Below the pieces are notes generated by a model, which ran no database searches, was not told the DNA's origin, and was given only the letters and a program-made list of their open reading frames with translations. Shown here in pieces: positions 52,929 through 64,000 of a DNA stretch of 64,000 bases. Each line of letters starts with the position of its first letter. The stretch's first letter is position 1. The translations under genes were made by a program, and so were the position numbers. Origin of the DNA: Ascochyta rabiei (taxonomy: Eukaryota > Ascomycota > Dothideomycetes > Pleosporales > Didymellaceae); the NCBI RefSeq assembly GCF_004011695.2, contig NC_082412.1, forward strand, positions 186,001 to 250,000, in the 5' to 3' direction.

Positions 52929-55068
52929 CTATATCTTGACAATATCCACGCGACTCCGCTCCCACAAGCGATGCGCGAGCGCGATACCCCGCTGCCGCTC
53001 TTCGTCGGTGACTTTTGCGGGCTGGACAATGACGCGGGCATATGTGCCTGCAGCGCGGCGCTTGGCGAGGGTGCCTGGGTTGATGACCACGACGGATTCG
53101 ACGACCTGTGCAATTTTATGTTAGCAAGGGCTAAGAAAGGGGTGTGGAGGACGTGCCTTGACGGTGCCTTGCAGCACGCTCGGTGTGATGAGTATGTCTG
53201 GGCGTACGTTCAGCATCTCGCCGAGCTTGAGGTACGATGTGTCGAGTGGTGTGCCAATGGGCAGGAAAGGACTTGGTTCGTCGTCTGCTACGTCTTCGCC
53301 CTCTTCGCCCTTGATGAGCTTCTCTTCCACTTCAACAGGCTTGAGGTACTTCTCTCGGTTCGTCGGCGGGAAGATGGGCAGGAAGCTCCTCTGTTCTAGC
53401 ACGTTTCGAGCCCCACGCTCGTAAAAGTTCGAGCCCTTTGCTTTTCCACCGCTGATCTCTTCTTGCCGCAACATGGATAAGGTGTCCACAGAGCTCATGC
53501 CCACGGTGATCTCGTTCATGCTCAATGTCATGGGGTTCGTGACGCACTGCACCGTCTTGCCGGCCGCACCGAGCCCCAGCTCACGCTTGTTGAACTTGTC
53601 TTGCGGGAAGGCGGCGGCGTGGTGGTGTGCATCGCGCAGACTCGGCACCAGAATGACATTACACGCTTGGTTTCGCGCCACGAAATCCTGTATCGCGCTC
53701 GAGATGTGGTGTCGGAACAGATCGGTCATGGTCGCCTGGTCGGGACTGGCATTTGGTGGCGCGTCGAAGTCGCCAGTGCGTATCTGGGGGTGCTCGGCGT
53801 CTAGGAAGGGACCGAGTAGGATAATGGTGTCGGCATAGGCGGCGGCGGCGTTGTCGAGGAAGGTGTGGAGGGGTGCGAAGTCGAGGTTCTGGTCTGTTGT
53901 GTATGGGCCTGCTGCGATCATCATGGTCAGAGGGCGGGCGTTGTCGGGGTCGGAATCGGGCGTGTCGAGGTAGCGAGTGTTGATTGCGTCGAGCTCTTCC
54001 GGCTTGGTGGCCGGTGGATTGAGAAGCGGGAGTGAGAGGACCTCGGAGGCGACGAAGACGTCGCCCGAGGCGTTTGTGCCGCGTAATGCGACAATCTGTC
54101 CTGGGAAGAAGTTGTAGGAGGGGAGACTGTCAACCTTCACCGGCACACGCCGACCTGAGCCCATGCGCCGTGAGCCTTCGAGAAGGAGTGATGCGGCGTT
54201 GAGTTTCCCCTCGCTTGTGTCGCTTGCTATGCGCCCTACTGCGATGATCTGATTTGGCGATTGCAGGCTTGGGTTCCCAAATGCGCTGTCATCCAGGTCC
54301 ATCGACTCTTGTATCAGCTGGCGGAACTCGTCTATCCTGTCATCGAGGACTTCTGATGCCTCCGACAGCTTCATGGTCATGGTTCGGTACGAGAATTTGG
54401 ACATGTCCGTGTTCGCTTTCAGCTTCATGCGTGGTGCGGTGGGCGCCTCCGAGGGAGGGTCTGGGAGCGCAATGTCGCTGCTCATGAACTGTTCGGTGAT
54501 GTCGTTTGCGTTTGTGCGGGAGGCAAAGTCGAAGGTTCTGAGAACGTCAGCCACAGGCAGCGGATCAAGCATGAAGCACATACGGTCCGCTCGAGGCGTC
54601 GGCTCTTGGAGTCAGGGCGCCAGCAGGTGAGCTCATCAGGTGTGCCTTGTTCGCCCTCCCGTTGGGCGTGTCAAAGTTGTTCTTGCGCTTCACTGCGCTT
54701 CCGTTCGCTCGTGGTGTATTTGGTATCAAACCCTCGATCATATCGTACATGTCTCCACCCCTCGCTCGCGGTGTTGGGCGCTCTCTCTTGATCTCGGTCC
54801 TCTGCTGTGCCTTGCCCCGGCTCTCGCGTTCCAAAGTGTCCTGGATGGTCTTTTTGAAGTCGCGCACGCTCTTCAGCTCCAGCTTGTCGCCCTCTGCGCC
54901 CATCTTGATGCTGTAGGCCTGCCATTTGAAGTCCAGCTCCTCGGCAGAGATCGAGTACAGTCGCAGCATCGACTGCAGTTCTGCGAGCACATCCGTGGGG
55001 AGTGCGTGGTCCTTTGTGTCGCAGTAGCGCTCGAAGCGCTCGGTGAGCTCGGTGGTGCCGTCGTCCAT
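52929..55068 (-). CDS. POL12: DNA polymerase alpha subunit B (Pol12)
   Basis: Exons 55068-54584, 54537-53157 and 53105-52929 sum to 680 aa. The N-terminal helical domain (MDDGTTELTERFERYC to LDFKWQAYSI) is followed by a Ser/Pro/Lys linker with TP sites, an OB-fold region around IIAVGRIASDTSEGKLNAAS, and the inactive calcineurin-like phosphoesterase domain: LTMMIAAGPYTTDQNLDFAP, TIILLGPFLDAEHPQI, ILVPSLRDAHHH and QCVTNPMTLSMNEI. The final exon reads VVESVVVINPGTLAK and then RVIVQPAKV. Pol12 is the regulatory B subunit of the DNA polymerase alpha-primase complex that starts Okazaki fragments. Intron 2 (52 bp) has a GC donor (AAG/GCACGT) with branch TGCTAACA and acceptor CACAG; no GT donor gives as good a protein. 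The SEC14-like gene diverges, with 375 bp between the starts. Confidence 0.93.
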
Positions 55069-55124
55069 GGTTGAGGTGTCTATATGTGAGGATTTGTGAA
55101 GACGCCGGTATGAGACGTCAATGG

Positions 55125-55240
55125 GAGACGCCAACAGAGACTTCAATGTGAGACGTCACTAAAGACTTCAATGCGAGACGTCACTAAAGACTTCAATGTG
55201 AGACGTCAATAAAGCCTTCAATGCGAAGACGTCAATGAGG
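55125..55240. repeat. 25-bp minisatellite with GACGTCA cores upstream of POL12
   Basis: Four consecutive 25-bp units at 55125, 55150, 55175 and 55200 (GAGACGTCACTAAAGACTTC core), then a partial unit to 55240. Most units contain GACGTCA, the central part of a CRE/ATF-type bZIP site, at a regular spacing within the POL12/SEC14-like divergent promoter. Confidence 0.9.
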
Positions 55241-55253
55241 TTCTGCGCGCGAG

Positions 55254-55259
55254 ACGCGT
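55254..55259. promoter_or_regulatory. MCB-like ACGCGT element
   Basis: ACGCGT, the MluI cell-cycle box bound by MBF in fungi, lies 186 bp upstream of POL12 in a CG-rich patch that includes GCGCGTCG. DNA replication genes are classic MBF targets, which makes the site plausible, but a 6-bp word alone is weak evidence. Confidence 0.45.
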
Positions 55260-55443
55260 CGCGCGTCGTGGTAAAGTGGTGGGGCTAGCCGAGAACGGCT
55301 AGTGATGTGCTGCAGGGACCGGGGCGGTCGCCAAAAGTTATTGTGCTCCTATCGTGGAGGTACTCATCCCCTCGTAGTGATAGCGTACTCCAGTGCCGAA
55401 CACACCATTGCAGCTGCTCCAGGCTTCAAGATTGAGATTCAAG

Positions 55444-56568
55444 ATGACGACAATGGGCCCCATCCCCGAACCCGCAGCAGGCTGCACGCCCGCACCGCCC
55501 GCCGCGCTCACCGCCGACCAGCAGACCAAGTACGACCAGTTTCTCGCTGAAGTCCGCGCCTGGGAGTCCCTCCCGGCATCCTCGGCCAAAGGCGCCGAAC
55601 CCACTCCCCTCGACGACAACGAGCGCATGTGGCTGACCCGCGAGTGCCTCCTTCGCTACCTTCGCGCTACCAAATGGAACCTTGCACAATCCTCTACCCG
55701 CCTGCGCTCAACGGCGGTCTGGCGGCGCGAGTTCGGCACCGAGAAGCTCTCAGCCTCGTACATATCCCCCGAGAACGAGAAGGGCAAGCAGGTCCAGCTC
55801 GGTTTCGACAAGTCAGGAAGGCCGTGCCTGTACCTTCTGCCTCAGAACCAGAACACCAAGCCTAGCCCAAGGCAAGTCGAGCACCTCGTCTACATGCTGG
55901 AGAGGACCATCGACCTGCACCCTCCCGGCCAAGAGAGCCTGGCGCTGCTCATCGACTTCCGAAACACATCCTCCGGCGGCACACCAGGGTTGGGCATAGC
56001 GAAGCAAGTCCTCGACATCCTGCAGAACCACTACCCTGAGCGCCTCGGCCGCGCACTGCTAACGCACTTGCCCTGGTACATCTCCATATTCTTGAAGGCC
56101 ATCAACCCCTTCATCGATCCTGTCACCAAGGAGAAGATCAAGTACAACGAACCCCTCACCGACCACGTACCCGCCGCCCAGCTCATGAAAGTGTCCGGCG
56201 GCGATATCGACTTCAAGTACGACCACGACCTTTACTGGCCCGCGCTGGAGAAGCTGGCTGCTGATCGTAGGGCGAAGAGGGTAGAGAGGTGGGAGAAAGC
56301 AGGCAAGCTGATTGGCGAGAGCGAGATCTACCTCTGGGGCGGAGAAGAGTCCAGCGTTGGTGGAGGCCAGGTTGCGGGCAACGAACCAGCAACAAACGCC
56401 GCTCCCGTCGACGTAGCATCAGCACCTGTCGAGGCTGCACCGCTCAGCAACGCCGCAGTCGTTGCCCCTCCCGTCCACGCACCAGGTGCCAACGGCGATG
56501 CCGCGCTGGCCGACGGCGTTGCAAACTTGGACGTCAAGGACGGTGAATCTGCCAAGCCTGCAGCCTAA
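55444..56568 (+). CDS. SEC14-family phosphatidylinositol transfer protein (Pdr16-like)
   Basis: A single exon of 374 aa from ATG 55444 (MTTMGPIPEPAAG). The CRAL-TRIO N-terminal part shows ECLLRYLRATKWNLAQSSTR and WRREFG. The Sec14 lipid-binding domain follows, with VQLGFDKSGRPCLYLLPQNQ, EHLVYMLERTIDL, SLALLIDFRNTSS, ILQNHYPERLGRALLTHLPW and FLKAINPFIDPVTKEKIKY. These patterns are closest to the Pdr16/Pdr17 branch, which moves phosphatidylinositol and affects sterol content and azole tolerance in yeast. The C-terminal tail after about residue 300 is Ala/Pro-rich and probably disordered. The open frame extends upstream without an ATG, so 55444 is taken as start. Confidence 0.85.
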   Translation: MTTMGPIPEPAAGCTPAPPAALTADQQTKYDQFLAEVRAWESLPASSAKGAEPTPLDDNERMWLTRECLLRYLRATKWNLAQSSTRLRSTAVWRREFGTEKLSASYISPENEKGKQVQLGFDKSGRPCLYLLPQNQNTKPSPRQVEHLVYMLERTIDLHPPGQESLALLIDFRNTSSGGTPGLGIAKQVLDILQNHYPERLGRALLTHLPWYISIFLKAINPFIDPVTKEKIKYNEPLTDHVPAAQLMKVSGGDIDFKYDHDLYWPALEKLAADRRAKRVERWEKAGKLIGESEIYLWGGEESSVGGGQVAGNEPATNAAPVDVASAPVEAAPLSNAAVVAPPVHAPGANGDAALADGVANLDVKDGESAKPAA

Positions 56569-57571
56569 GCACACGAGGGTTTTTGAGCGTTGCATTGCAA
56601 ACTTGAGCGACATGCATTATTAGACATAGACACAGCGAGTTTCTAATAACCAAGATCAGCGGGATGGAATTACCCTACCAACGACTATTCCGCCTTGAAG
56701 AGTTTCTAATGGTTCTTTAATTCTCTGCAGCATCAGCCTGCTATTGAACTGGCAAAAGAAGTAGACTCACATTCTACAATCTTCAGCATTCCACGCAGCA
56801 AACTACTGACACTCCCCATGCAACACGGACTCACTCAGCAAGCAGCCACAGACCTCAACATTTCTCCTGTGTCCTGTATGGTTCCTAGGCCAAACGCACC
56901 TTTCCACAGCAAATTCCAGTTAAGGGACATCACCGGCAACATATTCACCACCGAGATATACGTCCAACCGCGGAGGAGATTTCATCTACCGAGGAATTCA
57001 AGCATTGCGGTGCTCTTTATCAGCTCTCCCAAGACGGCGACAGCATGAATTTCAGAACGATGCTTGGAGAGAGTAGGATGATGGCGAAATAACAGGGACG
57101 ATGTGTTGGTGGTTGAAGGATACGCCTGGCTGTGCTTTTACCATCTGCTTACGGATTTTCAGCATTGTTAGCCGTGTCGCATCCTATTGTAAGGATATCA
57201 AGTCGGGCGCAAGTTATGTGCTTATCGGCGCTGAATACATTGGCCATTTCTAAATGAATCACTGGACTTCGGTGTGAGTAGGTGGTATACACAGTGACGG
57301 GCAAGGCAATTGCAGTTTAACGCTCGATCGTTGTCTGCAGCAGTGGTCGTTCACTGACGAACCCAAGAGGAACCCCAAGCGCACCATAATCCCCCATTGC
57401 ACCGAAAAGCCATGCTTGCTTTGCCGGATACCTTCAGCGTGTCGAGCGAGCCTGACGTATGTAACAAACGTCATCTCGTGGGTGCTCTTACCCCCTGGGT
57501 CAAGTAAACACGCCCACCACCACCGACCACACCACCTCACCCGTCTCACCTACGTCACGCTTCAAGCCCCC
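56569..57571. other. Intergenic region, no gene seen
   Basis: Short open frames only. A small frame at 56818-57048 has no recognisable motif. Nothing else supported. Confidence 0.5.
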
Positions 57572-58543
57572 ATGGAAGGTTCAAGCCCTTCATACGCGAG
57601 ATTCTCGCCTGGAGAAGACGGAAAACACGCCATGAATATCTCGCACTTGCAAGCGAATCATATCAAGAGAGAGACTTCACCACCAAAGAGCCTAAAGCCG
57701 GAGCCAGCGCATGATGATGGCGTGGTGAAGGGCGAACCTGATGGCTTTGTGCCAAAGAGCGAGTTCGATGACGGCGGGGAGAGCTCCAGTGAGGATGGTG
57801 AGCTCGATGATGTCCCTGTTCCGCTTGTGGCTCCTCTTGCTGCTCCTTTTGCAGTACCGCTCGCAGCACCGCTCGAATCATTCCACGTAGCACATTTTGC
57901 AGCTCCTTTCGTAGCACCGCTCGCAGCGTTACTCACAGCCCCTGTCCCCGCACAGGCAAAAGTCATCCAGGATCTGCCAGGTATCGAGGACACGCCAGCT
58001 ATGGTGACAGTTCTGAGCAAGAGGATGAACAAGATACACGATCTTACCGAGAGAGAACGGGCTTGCCGAGCAGGAATAGAGGGAATCGGGATGGAAGTCG
58101 GAGATTTGAAACGCAGGGCTCTAGGTAAGTTGAAATCTTCCTGTACCTGAGACTGTATGCTGACTGGATCAGAGCTCTTGAATACCGGACAGACGAACTG
58201 GCTGTTTTCCCGAATTGGTTCTCTCTCAGGACAGAAGGCGATCATCCAGATGATCTTGACCAAGATAGAGCAACGGAAGTTGCGGCGACAGGCGAAGTTG
58301 CGGCGTCGTGAGCAGGAGAAACAGCGCCAAAAGCAACGAGAAGCAGAACTGAAGATCCAGCTGGAAGTGAAGCGACAGTCGAACAAGCAGCAGCTTCAGG
58401 CTCAGAGCGCACTCAAGATGCAAGTTCCGCTTCTAGACCTGACTGCAGCGCCCAAGCCTGATATCAAGAGAGAGGCGAGGGCGGTGGTCAAAATCGAGCC
58501 TGAAATCAAAATAGAGTCATACATCAAAATCGAGGAGGATTGA
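57572..58543 (+). CDS. Coiled-coil protein with Ala/Pro repeat, function unknown
   Basis: Exons 57572-58124 and 58173-58543 (48-bp intron, GTAAGT, branch CTGACTGG) give 307 aa. The N-terminal part is acidic and carries VKGEPD and IKRE words that look like SUMO-attachment sites, then an Ala/Pro/Leu/Val stretch with recurring APLAAPF and APFVAPLAAL units (about residues 90-125). A conserved-looking core is MNKIHDLTERERACRAGIEG. The second exon forms a long basic coiled coil (KIEQRKLRRQAKLRRREQEKQ) and ends with several K-I-E/K-x-E words (VVKIEPEIKIES, IKIEED), again possible SUMO sites. I do not recognise the family. A nuclear, SUMO-modified protein is an inference from composition. Confidence 0.65.
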
Positions 58544-59460
58544 AGCGTGCCAGTACGAGGCAGTGTGTTGTCGTACTGCGTGACTTCGGTCAGCATTCTG
58601 CTGCAGGACATAGGAAATTACCATAAACATGTACTATGAAATACAGATAGTCAATGCAGCGACAAGCCTGTTTACATACATTTTAGTCCTGAGCCCGTCG
58701 GATGATGGTCCAGCATCAGTATCTAGTGCATCCATGTCATGTCGGGAAGGTCAAGGGTGCACCGCCTCAACCAACACCATAGCCAGCTATGATCAACCCA
58801 CTCTTATACGTCGACCAGTGTATACGTTTAGAGCTTGTGTCCCATAATCAACAGATACCCGCCTCTACACCGCAAATCCTTCTCGTCGCCCATTCCCGAG
58901 CTGGAGACACCGCCTCTCACACTGAACGTACGGGTCCATGCGTCACAGGTCTAGTGCATCTACCTCGACTTCTTCTCGACAAAGAGTATCGAGTTGTGTT
59001 GGGGCCGGTTGATGGGTATTGTTGCAGGGAGGTTGGGCACCGGGAGCGCGTTCTTTGTTGAGGGCCTGCGCACGGAAATCCGTCGCGAGCTGCAGTTTGT
59101 GAGGACGTGGGCAGGGAGTGGGAATGCACGGTTTGCTTCCAGGGCATCTGTCAAGCGCTTGACGTCGAGGAAGTAGATCTGGCTCGGCGAGCGGCGGGGG
59201 GAGAGTCAGATCGGTGGGTGTGGGATTGGAGGACTGATGATCTGTTCGCTATACCTGCGCACGCGGCGCATGAGCTCCAACTCTTTGATGATGTGGAGAC
59301 GGTTGCTGGGTCCGTGACTAAGCGGGACAGGGCGGAGCTGGATATGTCGTGTGAGGAGGGCGTTCCAGCGCGAGGTTGCAGCGGACTGGGGTGTGAAGAC
59401 CACTGGGAAGGGCCAAGGCGACGATAGACATGTCGTTGTGCGGTGATGGCTTCAGAGTTC
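58544..59460. other. Intergenic region, no gene seen
   Basis: Open frames on both strands overlap each other and lack motifs. Contains the 3' flanks of the coiled-coil gene and the CHY zinc-finger gene. Confidence 0.5.
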
Positions 59461-59820
59461 TCACTTCTTGCTGCAAGACGCCGAGTCGCCTTCGTCAACC
59501 TCAAAATACAAGCCCCAGTGATTCTTGCATCCTGGGTTGAATCCCTCCCCGCACAGAGTACACCTGCTTCCACTGTCCATGTACTCGTCGACACTCAAGA
59601 CGTGCTTGCATGCTCCACAAAGCACTGCTTTTTCGGTTCTTTGATTCCTCGGCCAGACTCCAGACTTGTGTGTCTCCCCTGCGTCGTGGCAGCTGATGCA
59701 GGCGTAGAACTTCTGGCAGCAGAAATGCTTGATGGCGATTATGTCCAGTGGTGAGTGCCAGTGGGCACATTGGGTCAGTGGAGTGACGGAAAGACCGTGT
59801 ACGATGGGCGATGAAGGCAT
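59461..59820 (-). CDS. CHY zinc-finger protein (Hot13-like)
   Basis: A single exon of 119 aa from ATG 59820 (MPSSPIVHGLSVTPLTQCAHWHSP). The CHY domain covers nearly the whole protein: CAHWHSPLDIIAIKHFCC, YACISCHDAGETHKSGVWP, AVLCGACKHVLSVDEY and CTLCGEGFNPGCKNHWGLYFE. All Cys/His ligand pairs of the family appear to be present. In yeast, the single-domain member Hot13 acts in the mitochondrial intermembrane space and helps Mia40-dependent import by removing zinc. The present protein has the same size and domain limits, so an equivalent role is reasonable but inferred. The RING-containing CHY proteins of plants and animals are ruled out by length. Confidence 0.88.
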   Translation of the reverse strand: MPSSPIVHGLSVTPLTQCAHWHSPLDIIAIKHFCCQKFYACISCHDAGETHKSGVWPRNQRTEKAVLCGACKHVLSVDEYMDSGSRCTLCGEGFNPGCKNHWGLYFEVDEGDSASCSKK

Positions 59821-60402
59821 GTTTTGGATGCTGGACTGATATTCCTAGCTGGCAGTCGAAGCTGGGGATGTAGCAAATGATAGGGCTGAGCTAGTGCTCG
59901 GAAGCGGAGATCCACTTTGAGGCTTCAGGCGAGTTGAATCCTTGCCGGTGACGTTTTGTTGCTCGATCTTCAGCAGAGCCTCAAAGGCATGTTCAACGGT
60001 GGTCTGAAGAGCTGCAGAACGCAAAGCGAGGCATGACGGAGACTGAGCGAGCTTTCAAGACCGCCGATGGTCTCATCTGCAGCCAGCAAGAAAGGAGGCA
60101 GTACACCAACAGCAGACATGCAACGCACACCAGCTCAACCCGGGTGACTTTCTTTCACATTCCAAGCGCTCGTGCGCTCCGCATCTCCAGTGTTTTCACG
60201 GCCGGGCCATGCGAGGTTTTCGGGCAGCTTCGGGGCTGGTCAAAAGTCGTCACTTGCCCCACCATCGACCCCGCCAGCTCAAACATTAAGTAGAGAAGCT
60301 CAACAACGCATTGCAACACTCTCACACCTTCCACCTCGACTGAATTTCCTTAATACCCTTTATACCCCCTTTTCAAACCAAACACCCACATCAACCGTCA
60401 AA
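59821..60402. promoter_or_regulatory. Upstream region of TPI1 with pyrimidine-rich leader
   Basis: The 80 bp before the TPI1 start (about 60320-60400) are strongly C/T-rich (CACCTTCCACCTCGACTG, TACCCCCTTTTC), the pattern of highly expressed glycolytic promoters and leaders in filamentous fungi. No TATA box is evident. No gene lies further upstream. Confidence 0.5.
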
Positions 60403-61318
<916 letters not shown>

Positions 61319-61596
61319 ATTCGTGGCGGCGAGGCTCGGTTGTAGTTGGACTTGATGACATGGCGTTACCTGACGAGCAATGAACAAAGTGAACGATCCA
61401 CATGAGAGAGGTGTAGGGGTTGCGTGTATGTGAAGTGATTGTTCAAGTGATGATAGTATTCGTACGTGTTTGTACATGTCTAATCCAATGTGCGCCGCCC
61501 ATGCTAGGTATTGGTACAATCGACGTCGGCACGCTCTCTTCCAGGATGGTGCTGCGTTGGCCCTCCTGATACTCGGTGCTCGATGCGTCGGCGCGC
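61319..61596. other. Convergent 3' region of TPI1 and the mL43 gene
   Basis: 278 bp between two stop codons facing each other; no feature seen. Confidence 0.5.
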
Positions 61597-62061
61597 TCAG
61601 ATCCGAATCTTCGCACCGTGGAAGGGCGACCAGATACCCCTGACGCTCTCGTTGATACTCGTGACGGGCTTGCCGAGCTTCTTGTTCTTCTCGCCATTCG
61701 AGTCCCTCAGCATCTCAGCCTTGTCCCTCACGCCCTCGTTCTGCAGGTTCTTGACGCAGATGGACCGTGTGGCGCCGTTGATGTAGTGTGCGATGATGAC
61801 CGGGTGCTTGCGTGGCCGCGGGCTGACGGAGAACTCGACCGAGGGGTTGCGCTTGGCGAAGACGGGCAGCGACGACTTGATGAAGGCGTTCATGCCCTTG
61901 GAGGATCCCCACCAGTTGCAGTAGTGGAATTCGAGGCGCTTGCACTGGAGCACGAAGGCGCCGACGCCGTTCTGGAGGAGTCAGTTTGCGTGGGCGTCCT
62001 TGCCGGGAGGGCTTCTACGCACCTGGGCCTTTGCGACCGTCCTGGTCGCTGCGAGAGGCAT
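61597..62061 (-). CDS. MRPL51: Mitochondrial large ribosomal subunit protein mL43 (Mrpl51)
   Basis: Exons 62061-62023 and 61971-61597 (51-bp intron, GTGCGT...CCAG) give 137 aa, near the yeast length. The protein starts MPLAATRTVAKAQ, continues NGVGAFVLQCKRLEFHYCNW and contains the thioredoxin-like L51/S25/CI-B8 domain, with SSLPVFAKRNPSVEFSV, PVIIAHYINGATRSICVKNL and a C-terminal FHGAKIRI. It is a component of the mitochondrial large ribosomal subunit. The U1-70K start lies 203 bp away on the other strand, so the two share a short promoter. Confidence 0.9.
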
Positions 62062-62263
62062 TCTGGCTGTCGATGGCTGGGCGAGGGTGTATCTGGAGGT
62101 TGCCCGTGGTTCGGTCGGTGTTCTGCAACGCGCCAAGACCACAAGAAACGTGAGAAGCGATGCCTAGGCCCTACACGCGCCTCCCGCCCCGGTCCAGTCC
62201 ACGTCAACCACACCCCAACTCTCCTACATCGCTGCTGGAGCGCCTTCCCGCACTGCATCCACG

Positions 62264-63482
62264 ATGACGTACCAGCTCCCGCCGATGCTGCTGAACCTGT
62301 TCGCCCCGCGCCCGCCGCTGCGCTGGGTAGAGCCGAGCGACCACGCGCCGGAGAAGCGCTGCACGCCCAAGATCTCGGGCGTCGGCCAGTACCTGCAGGC
62401 GATGCGCGAGTACAAGGACGCCGACGGCTACGTGCCGACCGACAGCTGGCTGCAGAAGCGCGACCGCAAGAAGATTGAGAAAAAGGAGAAGCGGGAGAAG
62501 CTGCTCACCGAGGGCATCAACGATTGTACGGTTTGGCATTGTTCTACTTCTTCACGCACGCATGCTGACCCACTGCGCAGACAAGCCCAGCGAAGACCCA
62601 AAGGTCCAGGGCGACGCCTTCAAGACGCTCTTCGTCTCGCGCCTCGCGTACGGCGCTACTTCTGACGACCTCGAGCGCGAGTTCGGCCGCTACGGCCCCA
62701 TTGAGCGCATCCGAATCGTCGAGGACACCACCGCGCCGCCTGACGCGCCGCCCAAGAAGAAGAAGCGCGGCTATGCTTTCATCGTGTACGAGCGCGAGAA
62801 GGACATGAAGGCCGCCTACAAGGAGACCGACGGCATCAAGATCAAGGACCGCCGTGTGCTCGTCGACGTCGAGCGCGGCCGCACCGTCTCTGGCTGGCGC
62901 CCGCGTCGCTTTGGTGGAGGTCTCGGCGGTCGAGGCTACACCAAGGGCCCTGCTGCGCGTCCCTCTGGCCCAGGCGGCTTCGGTGCGCCCGCTGGACCTG
63001 GCGGCTTCGGAGGCCGTGGCGGTGGTTTCGGTGGTGGCTTCGGCGGTCGTGGAGGCGGTCGCGGTGGCTTTGGCGGCGGCGACCGTGGAGGCTTCCGAGG
63101 CGGCTTTGGCGGCGACCGCGGCGGTGGTCGAGGTGGATTCGGTGCCAGTCGCGGAGGCATTGGATACCAAGGCTCGAACGGCTACGGCCCGCCCGACGGT
63201 GCTCCTGCCGGTCCTCGAGGGCCACGAGGTGGGTTTGGCGGTGAGCGTGGTGAGCGCGGTAGCCATGGCGGCGACCGCGGCGGCGATCGCTACGGCGGTG
63301 GTGACAGGCGCGGAGGAGGCGATCGAGGATCCAGCGGCGCTAACAACGAACCGCTCGGCAGAGACCGATACAACGACCGCGACCGCGGCGGCCGCGACAG
63401 CTACAGTGGCCGCGACGACTCGCGCAAGCGTGCGTACGAGGGCGACAGCTACGATGACAGGAGCCAGCGCAGGAGGTACTAG
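62264..63482 (+). CDS. SNP1: U1 snRNP 70 kDa protein (U1-70K)
   Basis: Exons 62264-62525 and 62581-63482 (55-bp intron, GTACGG...CGCAG) give 387 aa. The N-terminal U1-70K domain is evident ([19 protein letters not shown] and [15 protein letters not shown]). The RRM follows from about residue 103, with RNP2 LFVSRL and RNP1 RGYAFIVY, and includes an [20 protein letters not shown] insert. The C-terminal 200 residues are almost purely Gly/Arg/Phe/Ser (RGG repeats), with a short RD/RS-like end ([19 protein letters not shown]). The protein binds stem-loop I of U1 snRNA and helps 5' splice-site recognition. The long RGG region is encoded by GGC/GGT repeats; a long antisense open frame over it is an artefact. 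Confidence 0.93.
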
Positions 63483-64000
63483 GCTCGGTGCGCTCTTGAA
63501 CGGGTTTGTCACAGGTTCGCTCCTATATCTCCACCCTACCTTGTTCGTCAACGAGGGTAAGACCAAGAACAAGCACGTACACAACCCGCACCAGCCATTG
63601 GAGGGTAAGCAGATTCACTCTGGCAGATGGCGCGACACGACGACAAGAAGACTTCAACGAGCGAAGCCCGTGTACCTCACACGCACAGGCACACACAGGG
63701 AGAAACACCCACGACTCCGCCCATCGACTTCGGTCCTCGCTTTTGCTTTAGATTCAGCGCGGGAAACAATGGCTGTTCGATGAAAAAAATACGCAGTGCC
63801 AGGGTAGGCAAGAGTGACGCTCACACCCGTATCTGTATTTCCATGTTTCCTTTTCTTTTCGGTTCGAGCTTGCGGGCGCGTAGTAGGTAGGTAGTAAGTA
63901 TTAGTTTTCTCTTCGCCCGCAACCTGCACCCTGCACCCTGCAACCTGCAATCTGAAAACCGTCAAGGTAGGATAGTGTGGTGTGGTGTGGTGTGGTGTGA
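63483..64000. other. Right edge, 3' flank of U1-70K
   Basis: No gene seen. The last 25 bp are a GTGTG microsatellite (TGTGG units) that runs off the window, preceded by a CCCTGCACCCTGCA run at about 63925-63950. Confidence 0.55.

Noticed and set aside
62544..63584. Minus-strand 346-codon open frame over the U1-70K gene
   Set aside because: Produced by the GGC/CGT repeats of the RGG tail; composition is Ala/Thr/Val runs only, and the sense frame has a clear RRM.

Overview
This window is nuclear DNA from a filamentous ascomycete (Pezizomycotina). The gene content and style suggest a Dothideomycete, but the class is an inference. Evidence for a filamentous fungus: compact genes with 45-130 bp GT-AG introns carrying CTAAC/CTGAC-type branch points, a HET-domain relic, UPF0643 and DUF4211 genes, a tannase/feruloyl-esterase-like secreted enzyme, and two Fot1/pogo transposons peppered with C-to-T/G-to-A type damage that looks like repeat-induced point mutation (RIP).

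Layout. 1-6 kb: a broken HET gene, about 2.7 kb without recognisable genes, then a small single-pass membrane protein. 7.4-25.6 kb: conserved core genes PEX4 and RRP46 (divergent), a four-TM membrane-protein gene broken by two stops, an adenosine-deaminase-like gene, a SRPBCC protein, DUG3, importin alpha and POT1 (divergent), and a UPF0643 gene. 26.0-33.7 kb: two AT-rich islands, each a RIP-damaged Fot1-like element inserted in a different older inverted-repeat element, flanking one intact DUF4211 gene. 34.6-49.1 kb: feruloyl esterase, ribosomal protein S29, a secreted Ig/PKD-like protein, a disordered conserved protein, and the spindle protein ASE1, separated by gene-free stretches rich in simple repeats. 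50.6 kb: an arginine tRNA whose T-loop is split by a 54-nt insert with mRNA-intron-like ends. 52.9-63.5 kb: dense core block with POL12 and a SEC14-family gene (divergent), a coiled-coil protein, a CHY zinc-finger protein, TPI1, mitochondrial ribosomal protein mL43 and U1-70K (the last two divergent).

The genes do not form one pathway. They are mostly housekeeping functions: peroxisome import, RNA exosome, nuclear import, telomere capping, replication priming, spindle midzone, splicing, translation and glycolysis. What is distinctive is the sequence between and inside them: minisatellites in introns, at stop codons and in promoters; GC-AG introns; very small exons (9 and 15 nt); the nested, RIP-damaged transposons; and the interrupted tRNA. 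Splice sites were read by eye; in nearly every multi-exon gene the joined exons give an exact multiple of three.
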